Assembly: GCF_016653115.1 (NCBI RefSeq)
Contig: NZ_NHRX01000047.1
Span: 1-32,744, forward strand
Length of the DNA stretch: 32,744 nt
DNA from: Rhodocyclus purpureus
GTDB lineage: Bacteria; Pseudomonadota; Gammaproteobacteria; Burkholderiales; Rhodocyclaceae
Direction: 5' to 3'
In this document: piece after piece, positions 8,150-16,522 of the stretch
How positions within the stretch are numbered: position 1 is the stretch's first letter
Layout of the letters: the number at the start of each line of letters is the position of its first letter
Notes under the pieces: model-generated
The model's database searches: none
What the model was told of the DNA's origin: nothing
Seen by the model: the letters and a program-made list of their open reading frames with translations, nothing else
Position numbers and translations under genes: made by a program

Positions 8150-9250
8150 CTAGGATTCTTCGGCGGGTGCTGCCATGGGCACCATGACCACCGGGATCGG
8201 GAAGGCAATTTCCTCGCGCTGCTGCCACCATTCCGGACCTTTCCTGCCGACCAGCACCTGGGCGATCTCGAACATGTTCTTCTTCAGCGGCCGGCGGAGG
8301 CGCCAGCTCATGGTGAAGCGCTCGCGGTCGGGCTCGAAGACGATGGTGTCGAGGGCCGCGTGGTAGTCCTCGCGCTCGCCCTTCTTCGGGAAGACGACGA
8401 CGGGTGCAACGAAATCCGGCAGCCTGAAGCTGCGCACGCCGTCGACCGTCAGATTGAGCATCGACACTTCCGGACCGCCGATGGGGATGGTCAGTTGCTG
8501 GTCGATCGGCGCCGACTGGTAGTAGCGCTCGTCGAAGTCGGGCGGCAGGAAGGGAAAGATGCTGTCCAGCCAGTCCTGATCATAGGTGCCCGTATAGCGG
8601 TAGCGCGGTTCCCAGTTGCGACCGAGCGGACCGAAGGCCATTGGCGCATAGTCGCCGTCCGGACGTTCGACCGGTCGCTCCAGCTCTTCGGTGTTCGGCA
8701 AGGGCCTGCCATCGACCCACTCTCTCTTCAGTTGGAGGCGGTACCCACGTCCGACCGGATTGCGCATGTAAGCACCGTGTTTGGCGAAATCCTCATGTTC
8801 ATTGTCGACACCGCCGAAGGCCACGTCGTAGGAAATCGGCTTGATCAGGAACGGCTCGGGCTGGCTCGCGCGGATTCCCACTGCACTCGCGTTCCAGTGC
8901 CGGTCGCCGACCACCGCGAAGGTTTTCGTAATGCTGCCGACGCGCATGGCGACCGATACCCGCGTACACGGGCGGCCATCCGGAGCGTGGGCGCTGCCGA
9001 GCAGGATCACGTCGCAGCGAGGCTTCTTCGGTGCAAAGTCGACCTCGTATTGCGGCGCCGAGAAACCGGGCTCGCCGGTAAAGGTGTCGGCCATCACCAG
9101 CGGCACTTGTTTCTCATGCAGACGTACGTCTTCGCCGTCCTTCGGCAGGCGGAAGGTCCCCTTGACGACGACCACCAGCGATTCACGGCCGGAGGGCTCG
9201 ACGCCCATCGTGTAAGCGGCGACCATGCGTGTGGCGTTGATCAGTTCCAT
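8150..9250 (-). CDS. DUF2169 family T6SS effector adaptor
   Basis: The 366-residue protein matches the DUF2169 pattern: an N-terminal RMVAAYTMGVEPSGRESLVVVVKGTF, then GEPGFSAPQYEVDFAPKKPRCDV, ASQPEPFLIKPISYDVAFGG, and a C-terminal segment on maximum and reference values (SWRLRRPLKKN). DUF2169 proteins such as TecT of Pseudomonas aeruginosa act in the cytoplasm as chaperones or adaptors that load PAAR-type effectors on VgrG. There is no signal peptide. It lies between the VgrG1/DUF6484 genes and the ketosynthase-like/DUF4150 toxin pair, the order expected for an adaptor with its cargo. ATG 9250 has GGA 5 bases upstream. Confidence 0.88.
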   Translation of the reverse strand: MELINATRMVAAYTMGVEPSGRESLVVVVKGTFRLPKDGEDVRLHEKQVPLVMADTFTGEPGFSAPQYEVDFAPKKPRCDVILLGSAHAPDGRPCTRVSVAMRVGSITKTFAVVGDRHWNASAVGIRASQPEPFLIKPISYDVAFGGVDNEHEDFAKHGAYMRNPVGRGYRLQLKREWVDGRPLPNTEELERPVERPDGDYAPMAFGPLGRNWEPRYRYTGTYDQDWLDSIFPFLPPDFDERYYQSAPIDQQLTIPIGGPEVSMLNLTVDGVRSFRLPDFVAPVVVFPKKGEREDYHAALDTIVFEPDRERFTMSWRLRRPLKKNMFEIAQVLVGRKGPEWWQQREEIAFPIPVVMVPMAAPAEES

Positions 9251-9292
9251 GAGTTCCGCCCATCCGGCCAGAAGTTGTCTCGCGTCGCCTGC

Positions 9293-9838
9293 TCAGTTGA
9301 GCTGGACGCTGCCGCCCTTGATCCGATTGACCCCGGTCGAACGGCTCGACACGTAGGAGCCCTGGATCAGCACCTTACCGGCTTTGGTCAGCGTCACGCT
9401 GGCCTTGCCGCAGCGCAAAACGAGCTGTTCCTTGGCACTGACCAGCATGCGTTCGCCGTCGACATCGACCTCGACCTGTCCGGGGCGCTCGGGAAGCGGC
9501 CAGCCCTCGCCTTCGCGCAGGACGCCGATAACGATCGGACGCGACGGGTCGCCGCCTTCGAACATCAGCAGCATCGACTTGCCGATATGCGCGCCATGCA
9601 GGTCGACGACGCTGCGCGCAGCAAGTGCTGCGGTTCCTGGCTGCCCCGGATAGATGACCAGCGGCGTGCGGCCTTCGTCGGCGAGGGCCAGCAATTCGCC
9701 GATCAGCACCCCGGCGATGCGCGCGGGCGTCTCGCCTGCATCCGGCGGCGCCGAGTGGAGAAGCGGACGCAACAGATCAGCGCCCTCCTCCTGCACGCTC
9801 GCCGCCGCGCCCTTTTCGATCGCGTCTCTTCCGCTCAT
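9293..9838 (-). CDS. DUF6484 domain protein
   Basis: This 181-residue protein has a first beta-rich part (ARIAGVLIGELLALADEG, PLVIYPGQPG, ALAARSVVDLHGAHIGKSMLLMFEGGDPSRPIVIGVLR) that resembles the OB-fold of VgrG proteins, and a C-terminal tail (VEVDVDGERMLVSAKEQLVLRCGKASVTLTKAG) typical of DUF6484. These small proteins are found beside vgrG, DUF2169 and PAAR-like genes. They are thought to be part of the spike or its adaptor complex, but the exact role is not known. It begins 11 bases after the vgrG1 stop, with GGAG 6 bases before ATG 9838, so it is co-transcribed with vgrG1. Confidence 0.8.
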   Translation of the reverse strand: MSGRDAIEKGAAASVQEEGADLLRPLLHSAPPDAGETPARIAGVLIGELLALADEGRTPLVIYPGQPGTAALAARSVVDLHGAHIGKSMLLMFEGGDPSRPIVIGVLREGEGWPLPERPGQVEVDVDGERMLVSAKEQLVLRCGKASVTLTKAGKVLIQGSYVSSRSTGVNRIKGGSVQLN

Positions 9839-9849
9839 TTCCGGCTCCG

Positions 9850-12063
9850 CTAGTTCTGCAGGATTTTCGAACCCTTCATCACGATGTTGCCGCTGGCCTT
9901 GACGTTGATCTTGCCCGAGCCGTCGACCGTGATGTCCTTGCCCTTGATGACGATGGTGCCGTCCTTCTTCATGCTGATGCTGGCGCTACCGGTCTTGATC
10001 GTGACCGAATCGCCGGCGTCGATGACCAAGTTCTTGCCGACCTTCAGCGCATCGTCCTTGCCGATGTCGGTGCTGCGAGCACCGGTCACGCTGCGCGATT
10101 CGTCCGCGCCGACCGTGGTACTGAGGTTGGCGCCGGTATTCACCGAACGCGCCGCGCCGACATTGACGTCCTGATTCGCACCGACGTTCACCGTCTGATA
10201 GGCGCCGATCGCGATTTCCTGCGCCGCGCCGACCGCGATCGTCTCGTTCACGCCGACGCTGTGTGTTCGCTGCAGTGCCACCGTCGCGGTTTCATTGGCG
10301 CCGACGCTGATGCTGCGGTTGGCGCCGATGGCGATCGTTTCGTTCACGCCGACGTCCTCGTTGCGGTTGGCGCCGATCGATATCTTTTCGTTCACATCGA
10401 CGCGCTCGCTGCGGCAGTTGTGGATCGTGATCGTTTCGTCGTTGTCGACCGTCTCGGTGCGGTCGTGCTTGACCTCTGTCGTCTCGTCGTGGTCGATCGT
10501 CTTGCTGCGATCGTGGCCGACCCAGTGCGTCTCGTCGTTTTCGACCTCGATGTCCTGGTTCTTCTCGGCGTGGATCCACAACTGCTCGCTGCCCTTCTTG
10601 TCCTCGAAGCGAATCGCGTTGGCGTTGGCCGCGCTGCCGCCGAGCGACGAACGGGTGAGCGCGCCAGTCTGCGTCTTGTTGGCGGGAAGCGCCCAGGGCG
10701 GCATCTGGTCGGCGTTGTATACACGCCCCGAGATCAGTGGGCGGTCGGGGTCGCCTTCGAGGAATTCGACCAGCACTTCCTGGCCGATGCGCGGCACCGC
10801 GACCATGCCGAAGTTCTTTCCCGCCCAAGGATGGGCAACGCGGATCCAGCACGAGGCGTTCTCGTCGTCCTTGCCGTGCCGGTCCCAGTGGAAGTGAAGC
10901 TTCACGCGGCCGTACTGGTCCGTATAGATCTCGTCGCCGGCCGGGCCGACGACGATCGCGGTCTGCAGTCCCTGGACGATCGGCTTCGGGGTGATGCGTG
11001 AGGTGCGGAACTGGGCGTCGCTGTTGATGCAGGTGAAACTCACAGTGAAGTTCTCGCTCGCCTCCGGCGTCGTCTGGTAAAGGTTTGAAGTGCAGTTGAA
11101 GCTCGCGGCGGTCACCAGGTAGCTGCGGTTCTGGTCCTCGCGCGGCTGGCCGCTGAGGCGGAAGACACTGCCGACCGCGATGCCGCGAGCGTTGCCGGTT
11201 CCCTGCACGGATTGCACCTGTGCCTGCAACTCCTCAAGACGGATGCGCACGTAGTTGTCGCCGTCGGCCGCCGCCTCGTACTCGCCCGGATAGTCGTATA
11301 TCTCGTGCCCCGACTCGGCGAAGCTGCGCTCCTGCTCGGTCTGCTGCAACAACTCGACCGCCGGTTTCTTGAAGTCGAAGTCGTCGATCACGTAGGCGCC
11401 GGGCTGCACCTCCCAGGAAAAACCCCAGTCCCAGAGATGCTCCTGCTCGACACGCTGCACGCGCTCGCCATGGATGAAGGGGATTTCGTCATAGCCGGGG
11501 AACGGGTCATGCACCCCAGGCGAGTCGGCGAGCACCAGCGTGTGCTTGCCGTCCTCGTGCGTGAAATAGTAGTAAATGCCCTCCTGCTCCAGCAGCCGGC
11601 TGACGAAGTTGAAGTCGCTCTCCCGGTACTGCACGCAATACTCCCAAGTGCGATACGTACCGGTCAGCTTGTCGAGCTTGAAGACGGCGTTGGCGTACTT
11701 GGCGAAGATGTCCTGAATGATGTCGGGGACCTTCTTGTTCTGGAAGATGCGGCAGTCGGCACTGCGCGTCAGGAACCACAGCCAGGGGTAGCCGACGATC
11801 TCGTAGCGCAGGTAAGCCCCGAGCATGCCGACGAAGGCGAAGCGCGTCACGCAGCAATCGAAATGACGGATCGCACCATCGGCCAGCGCCAGCTTGACCG
11901 TCACGTTCTTCCCGAGCAGCTTGCCGGGATCGACGTCGTTGCGCATGCTCAACACGCTGATGCGGTATTCGAACAGGCGCCCGAGTTCTTCGCGGGCGCT
12001 GAGCGAATGGAACAGCAGGATGTCCTTGCCGAGCGGTGTGCTGATTTCCGTCAGGCGTTGCAT
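9850..12063 (-). CDS. vgrG: Type VI secretion tip protein VgrG (TssI), copy 1, with octapeptide beta-helix
   Basis: The start at 12063 (MQRLTEISTPLGKDILLFHSL) is preferred over an ATG at 12087 because AAAGGG lies just upstream and the paralogue starts at the same place. The 737-residue protein has the gp27-like base with VQYRESDFNFVSRLLEQEGI, then the gp5 OB-fold with LHFHWDRHGKDDENASCWIRVA, HPWAGKNFGMVAVPRIGQEV and EGDPDRPLISGRVYNAD. From about 549 to 668 it carries a run of eight-residue units (VGVNETIA, IGANRSIS, VGANETAT, VGANQDVN), the gp5 beta-helix octapeptide pattern. The end, SMKKDGTIVIKGKDITVDG, is a usual tip. No fused effector domain is visible. It caps the Hcp tube and carries the downstream DUF4150 cargo. 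Confidence 0.95.
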   Translation of the reverse strand: MQRLTEISTPLGKDILLFHSLSAREELGRLFEYRISVLSMRNDVDPGKLLGKNVTVKLALADGAIRHFDCCVTRFAFVGMLGAYLRYEIVGYPWLWFLTRSADCRIFQNKKVPDIIQDIFAKYANAVFKLDKLTGTYRTWEYCVQYRESDFNFVSRLLEQEGIYYYFTHEDGKHTLVLADSPGVHDPFPGYDEIPFIHGERVQRVEQEHLWDWGFSWEVQPGAYVIDDFDFKKPAVELLQQTEQERSFAESGHEIYDYPGEYEAAADGDNYVRIRLEELQAQVQSVQGTGNARGIAVGSVFRLSGQPREDQNRSYLVTAASFNCTSNLYQTTPEASENFTVSFTCINSDAQFRTSRITPKPIVQGLQTAIVVGPAGDEIYTDQYGRVKLHFHWDRHGKDDENASCWIRVAHPWAGKNFGMVAVPRIGQEVLVEFLEGDPDRPLISGRVYNADQMPPWALPANKTQTGALTRSSLGGSAANANAIRFEDKKGSEQLWIHAEKNQDIEVENDETHWVGHDRSKTIDHDETTEVKHDRTETVDNDETITIHNCRSERVDVNEKISIGANRNEDVGVNETIAIGANRSISVGANETATVALQRTHSVGVNETIAVGAAQEIAIGAYQTVNVGANQDVNVGAARSVNTGANLSTTVGADESRSVTGARSTDIGKDDALKVGKNLVIDAGDSVTIKTGSASISMKKDGTIVIKGKDITVDGSGKINVKASGNIVMKGSKILQN
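10057..10420 (-). repeat. 24-bp imperfect tandem repeats encoding the VgrG1 beta-helix
   Basis: About a dozen imperfect 24-base units with recurring GGCGCCAAC/GTCGGCGTG-type blocks encode the eight-residue V-G-A-N-x-x-x-x pattern at about residues 549-668 of VgrG1. The repeat sits inside the gene and keeps the frame. Expansion or contraction by whole units would lengthen or shorten the spike needle. VgrG2 lacks this array. Confidence 0.75.
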
Positions 12064-12152
12064 GGAAAGCCCTTTCCTCCGATCCATGCTATATCAATAG
12101 TCTTTTTGCCATCGGAATACCAGCCCCGCCGCCGGAAATCACGCTTGACGGG

Positions 12153-12542
12153 TCACGCCATCATTTCCCGGGCCTGCCCCGGGTAGAGCACCGAGATCAC
12201 CCCTCCCCAGTTGCAGGCGAGCTTCGAGCGGTCATCCAGCGCCGGCATGCTGCCGAGCAGGACGTTCGGCACGCCGGGAAACCAGGGGGTCGCGGTCGCC
12301 GGCAGGCAAGGCATCGGCGTCAGCACGCCGAGCGCAGCCGCGGTTGCCGCGGCAACCGCCGGGTTGGCCGGACTGGTGCACACGGCGAACGGCAGGATGT
12401 TGAGCAAGGGCTTGTGGTCCATGATGTTCGCCGCCGGCACATTGCCGCTGAGCATCCTGTTCGCGGGAGGCACCTGCAATGGACTCGGCGCAGCACCGCA
12501 GCTGCATTGCAGGATGGCGCCCGTACACACGTGCATGGCCAT
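12153..12542 (-). CDS. DUF4280 PAAR-like spike-tip protein
   Basis: The 129-residue product starts at ATG 12542 (MAMHVCTGAILQCSCGA) with AGGAGG upstream. A longer frame exists, but its N-terminal part overlaps the DUF6931-like gene in another frame. VCTGAILQCSCG, PSPLQVPPANRM, NIMDHKPLLNILPFAVC, and PTPMPC-like and TPWFPGVPNVLLGSMPALDDRSKLACNWGGVISVLYPGQ segments match DUF4280, a PAAR-like domain. PAAR-like proteins sharpen the VgrG spike and recruit effectors. It has no C-terminal toxin extension. It follows the DUF6931-like gene by 14 bases and precedes vgrG1 by about 90 bases, so it may serve either VgrG; vgrG2 is the more likely partner by gene order. Confidence 0.85.
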   Translation of the reverse strand: MAMHVCTGAILQCSCGAAPSPLQVPPANRMLSGNVPAANIMDHKPLLNILPFAVCTSPANPAVAAATAAALGVLTPMPCLPATATPWFPGVPNVLLGSMPALDDRSKLACNWGGVISVLYPGQAREMMA

Positions 12543-12556
12543 GGATCCCGCCCCTC

Positions 12557-13153
12557 CTAGGCCGACGCGTCCTGCACGCGCCCATTGCCACCACAGGCGA
12601 TGTCGATGCCCTGCTCGAGAAACCGCCTGTATTTCTCTGCGGCCTTTTCCGGCTCGCCGTGCACCGCCGCGAGCATGACCGCCCCGGCAACGGCCTGCGC
12701 GGTGAGCTTGTCCGCAGGCGGAACCGGAGGGGCCTCGGCAGGCGCCAGACTCCCACCGCTCCAGTAAGCGGCCATCGCTGCCCAACTCGCCGGATGCGCG
12801 AACCCGGTCGCCTCAGCCGCCTGGTAGGTCAGGCGCCGGTTTTCCTCGCTCGGCTGGTACACCCACTTCCCGGCCAGCTCCAGCGCCCTGGACGCCTTCG
12901 GGTCCGGCTTCACGGCGAGCACGCTGTGCGCGCACAGGCAGGCCCACCAGCTGGCTTCGCGCTTGGGCAATGCGCGCGCGATGAACTTGATCGCATCGAC
13001 GAAGAGCTGCTTCTCGATCAAGCGCTGCAGGAACGCCGCCGGCGTCATTGCGGGGATCAGCAGTGCACGCGCCTCTTCGCCGAGTTCGATGTCGGCACAG
13101 ATCACCGCAGCCAGCTCGGCCGTGACCTTCGTCAGTTCATTCTGTCTCATCAT
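12557..13153 (-). CDS. DUF6931 family protein
   Basis: The 198-residue product has an all-helical look with AFLQRLIEKQLFVDAIKFIARALPKREASWWACLCAHS, then PSEENRRLTYQAAEATGF, SWAAMAAYWSGGSLAP and AVAGAVMLAAV, all typical of DUF6931. The family is commonly located between vgrG and DUF4280/PAAR-like genes. Its function is unknown; an adaptor or cargo-loading role is inference. Three possible ATGs occur: 13159, 13153 and 13150. AGGA lies at a good distance (5 bases) from 13153, so I use that start. There is no signal peptide or membrane segment. Confidence 0.75.
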   Translation of the reverse strand: MMRQNELTKVTAELAAVICADIELGEEARALLIPAMTPAAFLQRLIEKQLFVDAIKFIARALPKREASWWACLCAHSVLAVKPDPKASRALELAGKWVYQPSEENRRLTYQAAEATGFAHPASWAAMAAYWSGGSLAPAEAPPVPPADKLTAQAVAGAVMLAAVHGEPEKAAEKYRRFLEQGIDIACGGNGRVQDASA

Positions 13154-13172
13154 CGCCATCCTCGTCCGCAGC

Positions 13173-13202
13173 GATCGTCAGTTGATCGTCAGTTGATCGT
13201 CA
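13173..13202. repeat. 11-bp tandem repeat at the vgrG2 stop
   Basis: GATCGTCAGTT occurs twice in a row, followed by a third partial unit GATCGTCA. It covers the last codons and stop of vgrG2 and part of the 35-base gap before the DUF6931-like gene. It may be a slippage product that moved or duplicated the stop context. No function is apparent. Confidence 0.8.
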
Positions 13203-15063
13203 CGATCCCGCCCTTGAGCTTGACCATGCCGCTGCCGTCGATGCTGGTCATCGCCGACTTGAGGTCGGCAGTGAGCGTGCCTTCGATCTTCACCACCAGT
13301 CCCTTGATCGTGACGCCCTGCGGGTCGATCCTGATGCTGCTCTGTCCGACCTTGAGCTCGATCGCCTGCATGGCCTCGGTCGTACTGCTGCCGGCGTCGA
13401 TCCTGGTCGACTGGTTGCCCTTCCTGATCTGCAAATGGTCGTTGCCCTCGGCCAGCGTCGTCGTGCGGTCCTGGTAGATGTCTATGGTCTGGCTGCCAGG
13501 GGCCTTCTTGTCGAAGCCGACCTTCAGCGTCGCGCTGTTCTCGACGACGACGTTCATGTCCTGCTCGGCGTGCACATAGACTTCTTCTTTTCCCTTCTCA
13601 TCCTCGAAGCGGATCTCGTTGAAGTTGGCGGGTGCGCCTTCCCTCGTGCTGTGGCTGCGGATCCCGCTCTGCGTCTTCCTGCCGGGCAGATCCCACGGCG
13701 GCATCTGTTCGGCGTTGTAGACGGACCCCGTGATGAGCGGGCGATCGGGGTCGCCTTCGAGGAATTCGACCAGCACTTCGTGGCCGATGCGGGGCGTGCT
13801 CATCATGCCGAAGTTCTTGCCCGCCCACGGATAAGCGACACGGATCCAGCACGAATCGTTTTCGTCCGACCTGCCCTGGCGGTCCCAGTGGAAATGCACC
13901 TTCACGCGTCCGTACTTGTCAGTGTGGATTTCCTCGCCGGCAGGACCGACGACGATCGCCGTCTGCAGGCCATGCACGACGGGTTTGGGGGTGTTGCGCG
14001 GGGTGCGGAAAGGCACATCGCTGGCGATGCAGTTGAAGCGGCAGTGGTAGCTTGCGCCCTGTCCTGGAGCCGACGCGTACGCGTTCGCGGCTGCCTCGAT
14101 ATGGCTGGCGCTGATCAGGTACTTGCGGTTCTGGTCCTCGCGGCGATGGCCGGAGAGCCTGAAGATGTGGCCGACGGCGACGCCGCGCGCGTTGCCGCCG
14201 CCCTCGATCAGCCGCACCTGCGCCTGCAGTTCTTCGAGGCGGATGCGGACGCTGTTCTCCCCCTCGCGCTTGCTCCGGTACTCGCCCGGATAGTCGTAGA
14301 TGGCGTGCGCCGACTCGGCCCACGGGCGCGCGTGCTGCGTCTGCTGCAGCAGCTCGACACCCGGCTTCTCGAAGTCGAAGTCGTCGAGTGCGTAGGCCCC
14401 AGGCTGGACTTCCCACGAGAATCCCCACTGCGAGATGCACTCCCGCTCGGCCCACAGCGCAGTGTCCTCGGGAACGAAGGGAATCTCTTCGTGACCGGGG
14501 AAGGAATCGTGTGCGCCCGGCGAGTCGGCGAGGACCAGCGTATGCCTGCCTTCGCCATGGGCAAACCAGTAGTGGATTCCCTCCTCCTCCATCAAACGAC
14601 TGACGAAGTTGAAATCCGTCTCGCGATACTGGACGCAGTATTCGCGCGGCAGGTAGCTACCGGTCAGCCGGTCGAGCGCGAACACGGCGCAGCCATAGCG
14701 GGAAAAGACTTCCTTGAGGATGTCAGGTACCGACTTGTTCTGGAAGATGCGACAGTCGGCGCTGCGCGTGAGGAACCACAACCAGGGGCGGCCGGTGATC
14801 CGGTAGCGCAGGTGGGCGCCGTCGATGCCGACACAGGCGAAGCGCGTGACGCAGGCGTCGAAATGGCGGATAGCCCCGTCGAGCAACTGGAGGCTGACGG
14901 TGACGTTCCGGCCGAGCAGCTTGTCCGGATCGATGTCGCCCCTTTCGCTGAGCACATCGATCCGGAATTCGAACAGCCGTCCCAGCTCTTCACGGGCGCT
15001 GAGTGAGTGGAACAGCAGCACGCCCTTGCCGAGCGGGGTCGTGATCTCGATTACGCGTTCCAC
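13189..15063 (-). CDS. vgrG: Type VI secretion tip protein VgrG (TssI), copy 2
   Basis: The start is GTG 15063 (VERVIEITTPLGKGVLLFHSL), preceded by AAAGGGGG and aligning with the start of VgrG1; a longer frame up to 15222 adds Arg/Ala-rich residues with no VgrG character. The 624-residue protein shares almost the whole gp27/gp5 core with copy 1: VQYRETDFNFVSRLMEEEGI, VHFHWDRQGRSDENDSCWIRVA, YPWAGKNFGMMSTPRIGHEV and EGDPDRPLITGSVYNAEQMPPW. Its tail is shorter, without the octapeptide array, and ends in IKGLVVKIEGTLTADLKSAMTSIDGSGMVKLKGG. No effector extension is visible. It is the first gene after the TPR-methyltransferase gene (70-base gap), so it is likely read with the core operon. Confidence 0.95.
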   Translation of the reverse strand: MERVIEITTPLGKGVLLFHSLSAREELGRLFEFRIDVLSERGDIDPDKLLGRNVTVSLQLLDGAIRHFDACVTRFACVGIDGAHLRYRITGRPWLWFLTRSADCRIFQNKSVPDILKEVFSRYGCAVFALDRLTGSYLPREYCVQYRETDFNFVSRLMEEEGIHYWFAHGEGRHTLVLADSPGAHDSFPGHEEIPFVPEDTALWAERECISQWGFSWEVQPGAYALDDFDFEKPGVELLQQTQHARPWAESAHAIYDYPGEYRSKREGENSVRIRLEELQAQVRLIEGGGNARGVAVGHIFRLSGHRREDQNRKYLISASHIEAAANAYASAPGQGASYHCRFNCIASDVPFRTPRNTPKPVVHGLQTAIVVGPAGEEIHTDKYGRVKVHFHWDRQGRSDENDSCWIRVAYPWAGKNFGMMSTPRIGHEVLVEFLEGDPDRPLITGSVYNAEQMPPWDLPGRKTQSGIRSHSTREGAPANFNEIRFEDEKGKEEVYVHAEQDMNVVVENSATLKVGFDKKAPGSQTIDIYQDRTTTLAEGNDHLQIRKGNQSTRIDAGSSTTEAMQAIELKVGQSSIRIDPQGVTIKGLVVKIEGTLTADLKSAMTSIDGSGMVKLKGGIVTIN

Positions 15064-15133
15064 GCTGAGCCCCCTTTCATCTGACGCAGAGAAGATTCCG
15101 CCAGGACAGCACGCATGGCCAGAATCCCGGACA

Positions 15134-16522
15134 TCAGTGCCTGCTGCCGGCCGGCTTGCGTGCAACGACCACCCAGCCGGCGACTGGCTCGCCGCATTCC
15201 TTGCGCAAGACCTCGCTGGCAATCGTGGCCTCCTCGAAGCCGGCGCCGGCCAGCGCCCTCAGGACGTAATCGCACGCATGCACGTAGCGGCCATTCGCCT
15301 GCAGGCGGAAAGGGTCCTCGCTCGCCTCCGTGAGCGCCTCGACGGTGAACAGCAGCCAGCCGCCCGCCCGCAGTGCGCCGAGGGCAGCGAAGAACACGCC
15401 CTCGAGGTCGCCGAAGTAACAGAGCGTGTCGGCAGAGAGGACGACGTCCCAGCGCTCTTCATGCGCCGACAGGTAATGCGTCAGCTCGGCCTTGTGCAGC
15501 CGATCGTAGACGCCGCGCAGTTGCGCACGCTGCAACATGCCGGCCGACAGATCGACGCCGGTCAGCTCGCGCGCATGCGCACGCACGATCGGTCCGCACA
15601 GGCCGGTGCCGCAACCGGCGTCGAGGATGTCGAGCCTGCCGGCGGCGGCAGCGCAAGCGGCAGCCAGGGCACTGCCGATGAGATCGGGCGCGCGGTACTG
15701 CAGTTGTTCGAGCTTGGCGTCGAAGCTTTGCGCGAACTCGTCGAAGGTCTTCTCGACGTAACTGTCGGCCGCCCGCCCGGGAACCGACTCGCCGGTGCAG
15801 GCGGCCAGGTGATGCCGCGCGACCGGGTTGTCGGGCTCCTCGGCCAGCCACTCGCGGTAGACCGCCGCCGCCTTGTCGAACTCGCCGAGCGTCGCGTGGG
15901 CGAGGCCGAGCAGCTTGCGCGACGGGGCGTGGTCGGGCTTGAGCGTCACCGCCCGGCAGCCGTAGCTCACGGCTTCGCGCAACCGGCGCTGCGCCAGCAT
16001 CAGGTTGGCGAGGTTGTGCCAGGTGTCGGCGCGCTCCGGCTGTAGTTCGAGCGCGCGCCGGTAGGCGGCTTCGGCCGCTTCCCATTCGCCGCGGTTGCGG
16101 TGAATGGTGCCGATGTTGTTGTGCGCCTCGGCAAAGCCGGGGACCAGTGCGAGGCAACGGGCGTAGGCTTCGATTGCCTCGTCGACGCGCCGGCTCTCGA
16201 GCAGGACGTTGCCGAGGTTGTTCCAGATCCCCGGTTCGGCAGGCGCCAGTTCGAGTGCCCGCCGGATCAGGTCTACCGCTGCCACGCTGTCACGGCGCTG
16301 GTGCCTGAGAACACCGAGGAAATGCAGGGCATCGACGTCGTCGGGTCGTGCCGCGAGCAGCGCATGGTAGAGGCCCTCGGCGAGATCGAGGAGGCCCTTG
16401 CGATGCGCGTCTTGCGCGTGCTGCATGACCTCGGCGTGCGCGAGCAGGACCTCGCCCTCGGCCGTCTCCGGCAGCGGCATTTGCCGGGACGCACGCTGCG
16501 TGTCAGTGGCGACCGGGTTCAT
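15134..16522 (-). CDS. TPR-repeat protein with C-terminal SAM-dependent methyltransferase domain
   Basis: The ATG at 16522 overlaps the clpV stop (ATGA), giving 462 residues (MNPVATDTQ). Residues about 30-245 contain tetratricopeptide repeats, for example PAEPGIWNNLGNVLLESRRVDEAIEAYARCLALVP and PGFAEAHNNIGTIHRNRGEWEAAEAAYRRALELQP. After a linker with VEKTFDEFAQSFD, a class I methyltransferase domain follows with motif I ILDAGCGTG at about 298-306, then LTGVDLSAGML and VVLSADTLCYFGDL. The SAM-binding motifs are intact. The protein is cytosolic. Coupling to clpV suggests that it modifies or regulates a T6SS component, but the substrate is unknown. It could also be a general TPR-methyltransferase carried along in the operon. 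Confidence 0.85.
   Translation of the reverse strand: MNPVATDTQRASRQMPLPETAEGEVLLAHAEVMQHAQDAHRKGLLDLAEGLYHALLAARPDDVDALHFLGVLRHQRRDSVAAVDLIRRALELAPAEPGIWNNLGNVLLESRRVDEAIEAYARCLALVPGFAEAHNNIGTIHRNRGEWEAAEAAYRRALELQPERADTWHNLANLMLAQRRLREAVSYGCRAVTLKPDHAPSRKLLGLAHATLGEFDKAAAVYREWLAEEPDNPVARHHLAACTGESVPGRAADSYVEKTFDEFAQSFDAKLEQLQYRAPDLIGSALAAACAAAAGRLDILDAGCGTGLCGPIVRAHARELTGVDLSAGMLQRAQLRGVYDRLHKAELTHYLSAHEERWDVVLSADTLCYFGDLEGVFFAALGALRAGGWLLFTVEALTEASEDPFRLQANGRYVHACDYVLRALAGAGFEEATIASEVLRKECGEPVAGWVVVARKPAGSRH

Noticed and set aside
7979-9853. 624-codon plus-strand frame opposite the DUF2169 and DUF6484 genes
   Set aside because: It crosses several real genes and their gaps on the other strand, and shows no recognisable motif.
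13189-15222. Longer N-terminus for VgrG2
   Set aside because: The extra 53 residues lack VgrG character, and GTG 15063 has a good ribosome site and aligns with VgrG1.
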